From the NCBI GenBank assembly GCA_966250375.1, contig CBINHE010000123.1, positions 1 to 10,352 of the forward strand: 10,352 nucleotides of DNA, read 5' to 3'. Positions within the stretch are counted from its first letter, which is position 1. The number at the start of each line of letters is the position of its first letter. The position numbers and the translations under genes were made by a program. Of this stretch, positions 1-7,030 are shown in pieces. Below the pieces are notes generated by a model that was given only the letters and a program-made list of their open reading frames with translations, did not search any database and was not told where the DNA came from. The DNA is from CAMLDH01 sp966250375. GTDB lineage: Bacteria > Pseudomonadota > Gammaproteobacteria > Burkholderiales > Burkholderiaceae_D.

Positions 1-442
1 CATTCACTTGGCATTCTTGGCGATGCTGCTCAGAAGATCGTGAACACGCTCTTAGGCCCCACGCGCGGCGCTGCTGGCGTTCGGCGTGGCAGTCATGGCC
101 GATAACGTGCTGGCGATACTGCAAGCGGCGGTACGGGCCAGGCATGATTTGCAAGCGGCCGATATCGAACTGTCGTGGTACTACCTGGCGACCGAAATCA
201 AGGCGCAATACACCGGCATGATGACCGCCGTAGTCGCCCAAGCCTGGCGGGCTTACGATGCGCTCACTGCACTGCAACTCGGGCGTATCTTGCGCAAGAT
301 CGCGGCCCATGTCGATGCCATGACTATGCGAAAGCATCCGCGCGGCCTCAAAAAGCCCAAGAAAAAGGGCTATGTTTCTGGGGCGGTTGCGCGTCGCCAC
401 GTCGCTACCGCACGAGTCCTGAAAGAAGGACGTGTCAATTAA
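1..442 (+). pseudogene. IS4-type transposase, C-terminal remnant, frameshifted
   Basis: This is the tail of a DDE transposase of the IS4 type. The readable part runs from about position 62 to the TAA at 440-442. It shows the pattern of the C-terminal region of these enzymes: a hydrophobic helix (RAALLAFGVAVMADNVLAIL), then ELSWYYLATEI, a GMM segment, the basic motif RKHPRGLKKPKKK, and HVATARVL just before the end. In this frame a TAG stands at 53-55, while the neighbouring frame (starting at base 1) reads ...KIVNTLLGP into the same family pattern. A one-base insertion near 60-62 would restore a continuous LGPRAALLAF. The 5' part, with the catalytic Asp residues, lies outside the window. A GTG at 86 could start an ORF but is internal to the family and not a real start. 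The family assignment is from memory of the C-terminal motif. The frameshift is likely but rests on few residues. Confidence 0.72.
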
Positions 443-474
443 TGACCTTTAAAGGGGTGGTACTTAGCGCGTGC

Positions 475-510
475 GTTGCAAATCTGAACCGCATGGTTCA
501 GATTTGCAAC
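475..510. repeat. Perfect 16-bp inverted repeat with 4-base centre
   Basis: The arms GTTGCAAATCTGAACC (475-490) and GGTTCAGATTTGCAAC (495-510) are exact reverse complements separated by GCAT. The repeat lies 32 bases after the transposase stop and 21 bases beyond the cpoB stop. Neither strand has a T run after it, so it is not a standard intrinsic terminator. One reading is that 475-490 is the right terminal inverted repeat of the IS, and 495-510 is the left end of a second, deleted copy or a circle-type end junction. The alternative is an mRNA 3' hairpin protecting the tol transcript. The symmetry is certain; the role is inferred. Confidence 0.85.
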
Positions 511-531
511 GTGGTCCGCCGATCGCGCTTC

Positions 532-1293
532 TTATCTGAGTGACGCCAGACGTTCTTTCGCGGTTTGCGCAGCCGGTGCATCCGGGTATTGATCTACCAG
601 TTTTTCCAATGCTTTTCTGGCGGAAGATTTATCCTTGAGCTCGGTATGGCAACTGGCGATATTCAACAATGCGTCGGCTGCTTTCGGACTGTCTGGATAA
701 TTTTTCACGACGGCCTGTTGCGCGCTGATCGCATTGCGATAATCGCGTTGTGCATAGTAGGTACTGCCGAGCCAATATTGCGCGGCTGCGGCATAGGCGG
801 ACTGCGGAAAGCGGCGCAGAAAGTCAAGAAACGACGCGCCAGCGTTCTTGTAGTCGCCTGCCTTGAATGTTGCCAATGCGATGTCGTACGCTTTTTGCTC
901 GCCGGGTTCGACCGTCGCCTCTTTGCCGTCGACCGTTATTTTTTGCGGCTCCATTTTGCGCAAACGATTATCGAGGTCGACGTAAAAATCTTTTTGTCGC
1001 TGCTGGGTATTGGCAAGTTCATTACTTAGCACTTCTACCTGGCCGCGCAATTTGGCGATCTCCTGGCGCAATTGTTCGTTTGAATTGACGAGATCGAGCG
1101 CGCCGTTCTTGTTGGCCTTGGTGTCGAGTTGCGTATTCGTGTCGCGCTGTAGCGCATCGATTTTGGCTCGGATATCGAGGATCGCTTTGCGCGCCTCATC
1201 GTCATCAAAAAGACCTGCATGCGCCTGCAGCGGAGCGAAAGAAAATGCGGCCATGAAGGCCGCAGCGATGCTTGATTTAATGATTGAGTTCAT
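532..1293 (-). CDS. cpoB: CpoB (YbgF), Tol-Pal system periplasmic TPR protein
   Basis: CpoB is a periplasmic partner of TolA that coordinates peptidoglycan synthesis (PBP1B/LpoB in E. coli) with outer-membrane constriction. The 253-residue protein starts with a signal peptide (about 1-26, ending LQAHA). A coiled-coil segment follows (about 32-115, heptad-like, e.g. NEQLRQEIAKLRGQVEVL), which in the family mediates trimerisation. The C-terminal half (about 132-250) contains three tetratricopeptide repeats, including YKNAGASFLDFLRRFPQSAY, DYRNAISAQQAVVKNYPDS and SSARKALEKLVDQYPDAP. The start at 1293 is preferred over an in-frame codon at 1335, because the latter adds 14 residues before the signal peptide and overlaps pal. 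Only two bases separate it from the pal stop, so translation is probably coupled. It is the last gene of the operon. The IS relic follows directly, so any further downstream genes are displaced or lost. Confidence 0.95.
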   Translation of the reverse strand: MNSIIKSSIAAAFMAAFSFAPLQAHAGLFDDDEARKAILDIRAKIDALQRDTNTQLDTKANKNGALDLVNSNEQLRQEIAKLRGQVEVLSNELANTQQRQKDFYVDLDNRLRKMEPQKITVDGKEATVEPGEQKAYDIALATFKAGDYKNAGASFLDFLRRFPQSAYAAAAQYWLGSTYYAQRDYRNAISAQQAVVKNYPDSPKAADALLNIASCHTELKDKSSARKALEKLVDQYPDAPAAQTAKERLASLR

Positions 1294-1295
1294 GC

Positions 1296-1823
1296 TTATT
1301 GATACACGATGTCGGAACGACGATTTTCGGCCCACGATGCATCATCACTGCCAGTTGCCTTCGGCTTTTCCTTGCCGAAGGAGACCGCTTCTATTTGCGA
1401 CGCTGGTACACCTAGTGTTGACAGCGCTTTACTTACGGCTTCGGCACGCTTCTGCCCTAATGCCAGGTTGTACTCGCGGCCGCCTCGCTCGTCGGTATTG
1501 CCTTGAATGATGATTTTGTGAGTCTTGTGAGTGCTCAGGTATTGTCCATGCGCGCTGACTACCGGCTTGAACTCGTCCTTGACGACATAGCTGTCCAAAT
1601 CAAAATAGACGCTGCGTTTGGCCAGGATGCCGTTTTTGTCATCCAGCGGATCGGTAGAAGCTGCCGTGACAGTTTCGACGGCACGGTCGTTGTTGCTGCT
1701 GACAACTGGGACCGGGGCGGCACGCTCTTCTACCGGCGGCTTTTCGTCGAGCTTGACGGACGAGCAGGCGCTCAGCAAAATCGTACTGGATACGAGAACG
1801 GCAAAAGTAGTAAATGAGCGCAT
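1296..1823 (-). CDS. pal: Pal, peptidoglycan-associated outer-membrane lipoprotein
   Basis: Pal anchors the outer membrane to peptidoglycan and binds TolB. The 175-residue precursor has a lipoprotein signal with lipobox L17-S-A-C20, so C20 is the acylated N-terminus. The following residue is Ser rather than Asp, consistent with outer-membrane sorting. A Pro/Val-rich linker (about 26-60) leads to an OmpA-like peptidoglycan-binding domain (about 66-175). This carries VYFDLDSYVV, then GNTDERGGREYNLALGQKRA with the diaminopimelate-contacting Asp111 region, and the closing ENRRSDIVY motif. The start at 1823 is supported by AAGGAG about eight bases upstream. An upstream in-frame codon at 1871 would extend into tolB and bury the signal peptide. 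It sits 26 bases after tolB, a slightly larger gap than elsewhere, with its own strong ribosome-binding site, which fits the high expression known for Pal. Confidence 0.97.
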   Translation of the reverse strand: MRSFTTFAVLVSSTILLSACSSVKLDEKPPVEERAAPVPVVSSNNDRAVETVTAASTDPLDDKNGILAKRSVYFDLDSYVVKDEFKPVVSAHGQYLSTHKTHKIIIQGNTDERGGREYNLALGQKRAEAVSKALSTLGVPASQIEAVSFGKEKPKATGSDDASWAENRRSDIVYQ

Positions 1824-1849
1824 TTGATTCTCCTTGTTGTAAAGTTGGA

Positions 1850-3121
1850 TTATTTCATAAAGGGTCCCCAAGTGGGCTCCCTGATATCGCCTGCCTGGGT
1901 GGTCAACGAGTGTTTTACTCGGCCATCCACCGATACGACCGCGAGCGAACCGCGTCGGCCCGACTCGGTAGCGTACATGAGGTACTTGCCGTTGGGTGAA
2001 AAGCTGGGTGATTCGTCTTTGATGGTCTCGGATAGCCGTTGTTCCTGGCTATTGGTCAAGTCGAGTGCGTAGAGCTGGAAACGTCCTTCGCGTCGCGAGA
2101 TATACGCCAAGGTTTTCCCGTCAGGTGAAATGCGCGGGCTGATATTGTAGCTGCCGTTGAATGTCACGCGCTGTGCATCGCCACCGGTCGCGCTCATCTT
2201 GTAGATCTGCGGGCCTCCGCTGCGGTCGCTGGTGAAGTAGATACTCTGGCCATCGGCGGAGAACTGCGGCTCAGTATCGATGCCATTGCTGTTGGTCAGA
2301 CGCCGCAAATTGCTGCCATCGGCATTGATCACATACACCTGCGTCAAGCCATCAAGCGACAGAGCGACGGCCAGCTTACTGCCGTCCGGCGACCAGGAAG
2401 GTGCGGAATTGCTGCCTTTATGGTTAGCGACAATCGTGCGCCGGCGGTTGATCAAATCCTGTACATACACCACCGGTTTCTTGTTTTCAAACGACACGTA
2501 TGCCACTTTGGTGCCATCCGGTGACCACGCCGGCGAGATGATCGGTTCATTGGAGCGCAGCGCGACCTGAGTGCTCTCACCATCCGAATCAGCGACTTCA
2601 AGGCGATACTCGCGCCCTGCTTTGGTGACGTAGGCGATGCGGGTCGCAAAAGCGCCGCGCGCGCCGAGCAATTTTTCGTAAATATCATCGGCGATCTTGT
2701 GGCCCGATACGCGCGTGAACTGCGGTTGTACCGCTAGCGCCAAGGCTGACAATTGCGAGGATTTAATGGTGTCCAATAATCTGTAGCGAACATCGAAGCG
2801 GCCATCGACCAGGCGTTGCACGCTCCCTACCACGAGTGCGTCGGCGCCACGCGATTTCCATTCACTGAAATTGACCGCCGTCGTTTCCGACATCACATTA
2901 TCGGTATCGATGATCTTGAAATAGCCGCTGCGCGACAGATCGGCCTTGATGATGGCGCTGATCCGTTGGGGCGACAGCGACTCATCGGCGAAACCGGCAA
3001 TGGCAATCGGGATTTGATTTGCACCGACACCTGAAATTTCGACGCGCAATTGCGCATGGGCGAGTGTGGTCGCCATCAAGCCAATGGCCGCCAAAGTACG
3101 CAAAAATAAATTCTTCATCAT
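1850..3121 (-). CDS. tolB: TolB, periplasmic beta-propeller of the Tol-Pal system
   Basis: TolB is the periplasmic switch that binds Pal and, when the TolA motor engages, releases it. The protein has 423 residues, close to the usual 430. A signal peptide covers about 1-23 (ending LAHA before Q24). The mature N-terminus QLRVEIS corresponds to the TolA-contacting TolB box. An N-terminal alpha/beta domain (about 35-155) is followed by a six-bladed propeller marked by PD40-type repeats: AWSPDGTKVAYVS near 200, SWSPDGSKLAV near 243, FSADGQSIYFTSD near 288, ISPDGKTLAYIS near 332 and FSPNGKYLMYAT near 374. It closes with the family-typical EPTWGPFMK. Two adjacent ATGs (3121 and 3118) can serve as start. 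Only three bases separate it from the tolA stop and no clear Shine-Dalgarno is visible, suggesting translational coupling. Confidence 0.97.
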   Translation of the reverse strand: MMKNLFLRTLAAIGLMATTLAHAQLRVEISGVGANQIPIAIAGFADESLSPQRISAIIKADLSRSGYFKIIDTDNVMSETTAVNFSEWKSRGADALVVGSVQRLVDGRFDVRYRLLDTIKSSQLSALALAVQPQFTRVSGHKIADDIYEKLLGARGAFATRIAYVTKAGREYRLEVADSDGESTQVALRSNEPIISPAWSPDGTKVAYVSFENKKPVVYVQDLINRRRTIVANHKGSNSAPSWSPDGSKLAVALSLDGLTQVYVINADGSNLRRLTNSNGIDTEPQFSADGQSIYFTSDRSGGPQIYKMSATGGDAQRVTFNGSYNISPRISPDGKTLAYISRREGRFQLYALDLTNSQEQRLSETIKDESPSFSPNGKYLMYATESGRRGSLAVVSVDGRVKHSLTTQAGDIREPTWGPFMK

Positions 3122-3124
3122 GGA

Positions 3125-3955
3125 TTACTGGTCTTTCGGTCTATGTACGATGTTGAAACCTGAAGGTACGGTGCCGGATTTGTCGGGCGGATAGGGTTGG
3201 GATTTTTCGATCGCATTCAGCACCGCTTCATCAAATCCGGGTACGCCGGACGACCTGGTTTTACGGATCGGTCGGCGTATCGAACCGTCCGGCAATAATT
3301 CGACAGCATATTCGACAGCGGGATTACCTGGCAAATTGTCGGGTACGTTAAATACTGTATTCGATTTGATCTTGGCGCCGACGCGGCCCGCGTATTCAGC
3401 GTTGCCGCGGCTACCTTGCGTTTTTGGCGCTGTTCCTGTGCCGCCTGTTCCGGTCACGCCGCCGGTAATGCGGCGCATCTCTTCGTCACGTGCCTTGGCT
3501 AGACGTTGGGTTTCCGCTTCATCTTTGTGCTTCTTGTCGGCGGCCGCCTTTTTCAGATCCTCGGCTTCGCGTTTTTTCTTGGCCAGCTTATCCGTCTTGT
3601 CCTTCTCGATGCGCGCTTGTTCTTCGCGTTCCTGCTGCTGCGCCTTGCGTTTTTTTTCCTGTTCGAGCGCGATATCCGGTTTGACGACGGGTGGTGCGAT
3701 TACCACCGGTTTGGGTGTTTCCATTTTCATTGGTTGCGGTTCAGGCGTCACCTCGGGCTCCGGTTCCGGGCGCGGTGCCGCTTCACGCGCTTGCGGACTC
3801 CAGACTTCGGCCTCGATCGCGACCGGAACTTCATTCTGCCAGCGCACGCCAAACCAAAGAAAGACAACGAGCGCTGCATGCACGACCGCCGCCAGCGTCA
3901 ATGCACGCCAGCGGCCGGGCTCTTGGGGAACAAAGTAGGGAGTCGCGGCGGTCAT
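3125..3955 (-). CDS. tolA: TolA, inner-membrane-anchored envelope-spanning protein
   Basis: TolA transmits proton-motive force from TolQR to TolB-Pal across the periplasm. Of 276 residues, about 17-38 form a single N-terminal membrane helix with a His at 26, in the place of the SHLS-type contact with TolQR. Residues 55-95 are Pro/Glu-rich. Residues 97-162 form a long Lys/Glu/Ala-rich helix typical of TolA domain II. A Gly/Thr linker (165-180) precedes a TonB-like C-terminal domain (about 184-276) with YAGRVGAKI and VELLPDGSIRRPIRKTRSSG. It is much shorter than the 421-residue E. coli protein, mainly in domain II, and the C-terminal domain has no cysteine, so the disulfide of E. coli TolA is absent. 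Both traits are probably normal for its group. It starts seven bases after the tolR stop. Confidence 0.95.
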   Translation of the reverse strand: MTAATPYFVPQEPGRWRALTLAAVVHAALVVFLWFGVRWQNEVPVAIEAEVWSPQAREAAPRPEPEPEVTPEPQPMKMETPKPVVIAPPVVKPDIALEQEKKRKAQQQEREEQARIEKDKTDKLAKKKREAEDLKKAAADKKHKDEAETQRLAKARDEEMRRITGGVTGTGGTGTAPKTQGSRGNAEYAGRVGAKIKSNTVFNVPDNLPGNPAVEYAVELLPDGSIRRPIRKTRSSGVPGFDEAVLNAIEKSQPYPPDKSGTVPSGFNIVHRPKDQ

Positions 3956-3962
3956 GGAGCAA

Positions 3963-4397
3963 TCATTGTTTGGTCGCGAGCCCGACGCGGTTGATGCCGA
4001 ATTTTTTCGCTTCCGAGATCACCTGGATCACTTCGTCGTATTTGATGTCCTTGTCGGCTGAAATCATCACCGGCATATCCGGATTTTTCTCATGCAGCGT
4101 GCGCAGCTTTTGCATCAGTGCCGGACGGCTCGCCGCAGTGTCGGGCTTGCCGCTCCCGCTTTTTTGTCCATTGAGGCCAATGGTCGCTGCGGTATCGGGC
4201 TTCAATACGATTTGAATATATTCGGCTGGCGATAATGCGGATTTCTCCGCAGTCGGCAAGTTGATGACGCCGGGATTGGCGAGCGGCGCCGCAACCATGA
4301 AAATCACGAGCAGCACCAGCATCACGTCGATGTAGGGCACGACATTGATTTCCGATTTGAATTTGCGGGTACGTCCACCGCGCATCGAGGAGGCCAT
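3963..4397 (-). CDS. tolR: TolR, proton-channel subunit of the Tol motor
   Basis: TolR belongs to the ExbD/TolR family and forms the rotor-like dimer inside the TolQ pentamer that powers TolA. The 144-residue protein has a short basic cytoplasmic tail (MRGGRTRKFKSEINVVP). One membrane helix follows (about 20-40, YIDVMLVLLVIFMVAAP) carrying Asp24, the conserved protonatable residue. The periplasmic domain (about 45-144) includes MISADKDIKYDEVIQVI, typical of the family. The region around 70-90 (Gly/Ser/Lys-rich, GQKSGSGKPDTAASR) is a loop longer than in short ExbD proteins. TAAGGAG, which includes the tolQ stop codon, lies eight bases before the ATG and is the best ribosome-binding site in the operon, implying stop-start coupling with tolQ. 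Confidence 0.97.
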   Translation of the reverse strand: MASSMRGGRTRKFKSEINVVPYIDVMLVLLVIFMVAAPLANPGVINLPTAEKSALSPAEYIQIVLKPDTAATIGLNGQKSGSGKPDTAASRPALMQKLRTLHEKNPDMPVMISADKDIKYDEVIQVISEAKKFGINRVGLATKQ

Positions 4398-4408
4398 GGC
4401 GTCGCTCC

Positions 4409-5113
4409 TTATCTTGCCTGCCGCTGCAGAATATTGGAGAACTCTTCGATGAAACTTTCAAAGCGAATCGCGAGGCGGTCGATGTCGTGCGAGTAGCGGT
4501 TGTAGGCGACCACTGCAGGGATAGCGGCAAACAGGCCAATCGCGGTTGCGATCAGCGCTTCGGCGATGCCGGGAGCGACTGCGGCCAGAGTCGCCTGCTG
4601 CACATTGGCCAAGCCGCGAAACGCATTCATGATGCCCCACACGGTGCCGAACAGGCCGACGTACGGCGATACTGAGCCGACCGAAGCGAGAAATGCCAGA
4701 TGCGACTCCAGCGCATCCATTTCGCGCTGATATGCTGCGCGCATCGCACGGCGTGCGCCGTCGATCATGATGCCGGCATCGATATTGGTCTTGTTGGGAA
4801 ACGACGCTTTCACCTTGCTGAACTCGCTCATGCCGGATTCAAAAATGCGCTCCAGCGCGCCGGTGGCCTTTCCACCGTTTTGGCGCCGATTGGATGTCGC
4901 ATCCTGATACAGCGCATTCAGATTGCCTCCCGACCAGAAAGCGCGTTCGAATTCTTCAGTCTGGCCTTGCGCGCTGTTAATCGCAAACATTTTGCGAAAG
5001 ATATAGGTCCAGCTCATGACGGATACGCCCAGCAGCAATGCCATGACGAGTTGTACGAGCAGCGACGCATTGGTGATCAGGGAAAGAAAAGAGAGGTCTT
5101 GGGTGACGGTCAT
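4409..5113 (-). CDS. tolQ: TolQ, proton-channel subunit of the Tol motor
   Basis: TolQ (MotA/TolQ/ExbB family) is the pentameric stator around TolR. The 234 residues match the usual length. Membrane helix 1 is at about 16-38 (LLVQLVMALLLGVSVMSW). A large cytoplasmic region follows (about 42-135), then helix 2 (about 138-160, ending GLFGTVWGIMNAF) and helix 3 (about 176-203, with GIAEALIATAIGLFAAIPAV). Helices 2 and 3 carry the conserved Thr residues lining the ion path. The ATG at 5113 is preferred. An in-frame TTG at 5155 would add 14 polar residues (with a Cys) and lies inside the proposed promoter. The Shine-Dalgarno before 5113 is poor. A 145-base gap to ybgC, unusually long for this operon, contains a candidate promoter. 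Confidence 0.97.
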   Translation of the reverse strand: MTVTQDLSFLSLITNASLLVQLVMALLLGVSVMSWTYIFRKMFAINSAQGQTEEFERAFWSGGNLNALYQDATSNRRQNGGKATGALERIFESGMSEFSKVKASFPNKTNIDAGIMIDGARRAMRAAYQREMDALESHLAFLASVGSVSPYVGLFGTVWGIMNAFRGLANVQQATLAAVAPGIAEALIATAIGLFAAIPAVVAYNRYSHDIDRLAIRFESFIEEFSNILQRQAR

Positions 5114-5133
5114 GGATGTGCTTATTGGTTCAG

Positions 5134-5169
5134 TTTGACAATTGTATTCGGTCAAATCGATTTACTCAA
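5134..5169 (-). promoter_or_regulatory. Candidate internal promoter for tolQ with overlapping palindrome
   Basis: Read on the minus strand, TTGAGT (5169-5164) and TACAAT (5146-5141) are separated by 17 bases, a good sigma70 pattern. Transcription would begin near 5134, about 20 bases before the tolQ ATG. A palindrome TTTGAC-N11-GTCAAA (5156-5151 and 5139-5134) brackets the -10 element, where a repressor or other regulator could bind. The matches are visible; promoter activity and any regulator are inferred. It would allow the Tol motor genes to be expressed independently of ybgC. Confidence 0.5.
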
Positions 5170-5258
5170 AACCCTTAATCTCCTTGGTACGGGAAATTGC
5201 TTGGTGTTGGTCGCTAATCGGTGCGCTTCTTCGACGAAACCATTGTGAGTAAGATAAA

Positions 5259-5678
5259 TTATTCTTTACTTGTTATTTTTGCTACGACCTCATCGGGAAT
5301 CGCGCTCGGACGAAAGTTCGTTATATCAACGCAGCCGACTTTAATCCTGCCTGTGGTGAGCAATTCCATCTCGCCGCCAGTATTACGCCATGCCTCTTGT
5401 ATAAATTGTACGGAAGCACGTCCCAGCCTTTGGACCACAACCGTTAATTTCAGTTCATCATCTAATTTTGCCGGAGCATGATAATCGACTGCTGTGCTTT
5501 TGACGACGAACATCACGCGATGCGATTCCGTCAGCGATTGCTGGCCGACACCTGCAGCGCGCAGCCATTCGGTGCGGGCGCGTTCGAAGAACTTGAGGTA
5601 GTTAGCGTAAAACACGACGCCACCGGTATCGGTGTCTTCGTAATATACGCGGATGGTCCAGCTGAAGTCAGGATGCAT
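5259..5678 (-). CDS. ybgC: YbgC, acyl-CoA thioesterase of the Tol-Pal operon
   Basis: YbgC is a cytoplasmic hotdog-fold acyl-CoA thioesterase, usually the first gene of the tol-pal cluster. It is dispensable for Tol function in E. coli and linked to phospholipid or acyl-CoA metabolism. The 139-residue protein shows the 4-hydroxybenzoyl-CoA thioesterase signature VYYEDTDTGGVVFYANYLKF at about 11-30, with the catalytic Asp in EDTD, followed by ERARTEWLR. The motifs KSTAVDYHAPAKLDDEL and VGCVD also fit YbgC. The ATG at 5678 gives the family-typical N-terminus (HPDFSWTIRVYYEDTD). The upstream sequence is A-rich with only a weak Shine-Dalgarno, and I see no convincing promoter in the 212-base gap to ydfG. 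Confidence 0.95.
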   Translation of the reverse strand: MHPDFSWTIRVYYEDTDTGGVVFYANYLKFFERARTEWLRAAGVGQQSLTESHRVMFVVKSTAVDYHAPAKLDDELKLTVVVQRLGRASVQFIQEAWRNTGGEMELLTTGRIKVGCVDITNFRPSAIPDEVVAKITSKE

Positions 5679-5823
5679 GTGATCTTGTTTTCTTTATTTT
5701 TTGAGAGTGGGCGTAATTTTGAGGTCTTCCTTAAGCCAAAAATAGAATGCTGTAATGCGCAGAAAGTTATTTGATATGGCGCCGGTGGTCGACTACTGTC
5801 GGTCGCCATTCTGAGGGCGATAG

Positions 5824-5849
5824 ACAAGCATGCGGTTTCTCATGCTTGT
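5824..5849. repeat. 9-bp inverted repeat between ydfG and ybgC
   Basis: ACAAGCATG (5824-5832) and CATGCTTGT (5841-5849) are exact reverse complements around an 8-base loop. On the minus strand the hairpin forms 41 bases after the ydfG stop, but the flank is not T-rich, so a factor-independent terminator is doubtful. It could be a 3'-end hairpin for ydfG mRNA or a protein-binding palindrome upstream of ybgC. Confidence 0.6.
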
Positions 5850-5890
5850 ATCGGTCAAAACGAGTAGCATTGCCTCGCAGCTTTTGGTGA

Positions 5891-6637
5891 TTACCCCCGT
5901 TTGATCGTGAACGGCGAAAAACCTTGGCAGGTTGGCATCATCTCGAGGTAGTTGATGTTGACATGTGGTGGCAGGGAGGCGATCCAGTATGCCGTTTCTG
6001 CGATATCAGTCGCATTCAGTGGCACCGTACCTTCGTACACTTTCGCTGCGGCTGCATCATTGCCTTTCAAGCGCACGTTTGAGAATTCGGTTCCCCCCGT
6101 GAGGCCGGGTGCAATATTGGTTGCGCGCACGCCGGTTCCCACTAGGTCGGCGCGCAGATTGAGCGTGAACTGCTCGACAAACGCCTTGGTCGCGCCATAC
6201 ACATTGCCGCCTGGGTATGGATAGGCGCCGGCTGTCGAGCCGATATTAATAATTGTGCCGCGGCCACGCGCAATCATGCCGGGCAATACCTGACGCGTCA
6301 TTGTTACCAAGCCTTTGCAATTGGTGTCGATCATGGTTTCCCAGTCTTCCAGCGATGCGTCTTGCGCCGGTTCAATGCCGAGTGCAAGGCCTGCGTTATT
6401 GATTAGAACGTCAATGTTCTGCCATTCCTGAGGCAATGCGGCCAGTGCGGTGTTGATCGAAGTTTTGCTTGTGACGTCCATTACGATCGAATGTACTGCC
6501 GGCCCCAGCTCTGTGGCAAGTGCGTTTAAACGATCCTGGCGGCGGCCGGTTACAACCACTTTGTGGCCATGTTGTATGAATTTTCGCGCCATTTCAGCAC
6601 CGAAGCCGGAGCTTGCACCCGTAATAAAGACAATCAT
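5891..6637 (-). CDS. ydfG: YdfG-type NADP-dependent 3-hydroxy acid dehydrogenase (SDR)
   Basis: This is a classical short-chain dehydrogenase closely resembling E. coli YdfG, an NADP-dependent enzyme oxidising L-allo-threonine, serine and 3-hydroxy acids and reducing malonic semialdehyde. The length is 248 residues, the same as YdfG. Visible motifs are the cofactor-binding TGASSGFG at 6-13, GRRQDRL at 31-37 (basic residues after beta-2, indicating NADP preference), NNAG at 80-83, and the catalytic Ser134, Tyr147 and Lys151 in IGSTAG...NVYGATK. LEMMPTCQ near the end matches the family. The start at 6637 begins directly with MIVFITGASSG, as in YdfG. An ATG at 6658 would add seven residues and has no ribosome-binding site. 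The gene points the same way as the tol operon but is separated from it by 212 bases, so it is probably its own unit. The exact substrate is not provable from sequence. Confidence 0.9.
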   Translation of the reverse strand: MIVFITGASSGFGAEMARKFIQHGHKVVVTGRRQDRLNALATELGPAVHSIVMDVTSKTSINTALAALPQEWQNIDVLINNAGLALGIEPAQDASLEDWETMIDTNCKGLVTMTRQVLPGMIARGRGTIINIGSTAGAYPYPGGNVYGATKAFVEQFTLNLRADLVGTGVRATNIAPGLTGGTEFSNVRLKGNDAAAAKVYEGTVPLNATDIAETAYWIASLPPHVNINYLEMMPTCQGFSPFTIKRG

Positions 6638-6668
6638 GGGATTTCCATTTCTATGCATAGGGGGCTAA

Positions 6669-6699
6669 ATTGTAAGTGAGACGGAAGACTTATGTGCAA
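6669..6699 (-). promoter_or_regulatory. Weak candidate promoter for ydfG
   Basis: On the minus strand TTGCAC (6699-6694) and TACAAT (6674-6669) resemble sigma70 elements, but the 19-base spacer is longer than ideal. Transcription would begin about 25 bases before the ydfG ATG. This is the only reasonable pair I see here. Confidence 0.35.
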
Positions 6700-6987
6700 T
6701 AAGAAAAATTGCGGCGCCAAATGATCTTTTTTAAGACAAGCGATGCAATATTTGCCGCTCTCATGCCTGCCCGACGTTGCGAGATTACATCTTTACTGAG
6801 ATTGGGCTGCATGCCTTTCACTTCATATTCGTGTGCTTAGAGTGATTTGCGCATTGCATAACCTCTTTCATATAGCCCAGAATGCGGATTCAACGGTCAA
6901 TCATACATAGTGCGCATAAAAGGCATCTTTGGAGTGGCTTTCTTCGGAGTAACTTTTGAGCATATAGGGCCATTTAGGGCTTGAATC
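6700..6987. other. Intergenic stretch with no supported feature
   Basis: This is the left part of the 640-base divergent region between ydfG and glyA. I see no convincing gene, RNA fold or repeat in it. It is moderately AT-rich with short runs such as CTTTTTTAAG near 6726 and two AGGGC copies near 6966-6980. A minus-strand ORF overlapping its right side is rejected below. Confidence 0.6.
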
Positions 6988-7016
6988 TTGCTCAAACGAG
7001 GCACCTAACTTACAAT
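6988..7016 (+). promoter_or_regulatory. Candidate sigma70 promoter of glyA
   Basis: TTGCTC (6988-6993) and TACAAT (7011-7016) have the ideal 17-base spacing. The predicted transcription start is at about 7023, some eight bases before the first helix of the riboswitch aptamer. A promoter placed so that the RNA begins just ahead of the aptamer makes the assignment more credible. Confidence 0.65.
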
Positions 7017-7030
7017 GCACGCACCATTTC

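Noticed and set aside
175..543. 122-residue plus-strand ORF overlapping the transposase remnant
   Set aside because: Its translation is Arg/Cys-rich without family pattern and runs through the palindrome into the cpoB end; it is the +1 shadow of the transposase frame.
3336..3994. Long plus-strand ORFs of 200 and 162 residues opposite tolA
   Set aside because: They are antisense shadows of the Lys/Glu/Ala-rich tolA helix, whose biased codons keep the opposite frames open; they give Ser/Arg/Phe-rich translations without family features.
5114..5155. TTG start at 5155 extending TolQ by 14 residues
   Set aside because: The extension is polar, unlike TolQ N-termini, and overlaps the proposed promoter and palindrome. 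MTVTQDLSF at 5113 gives normal length.
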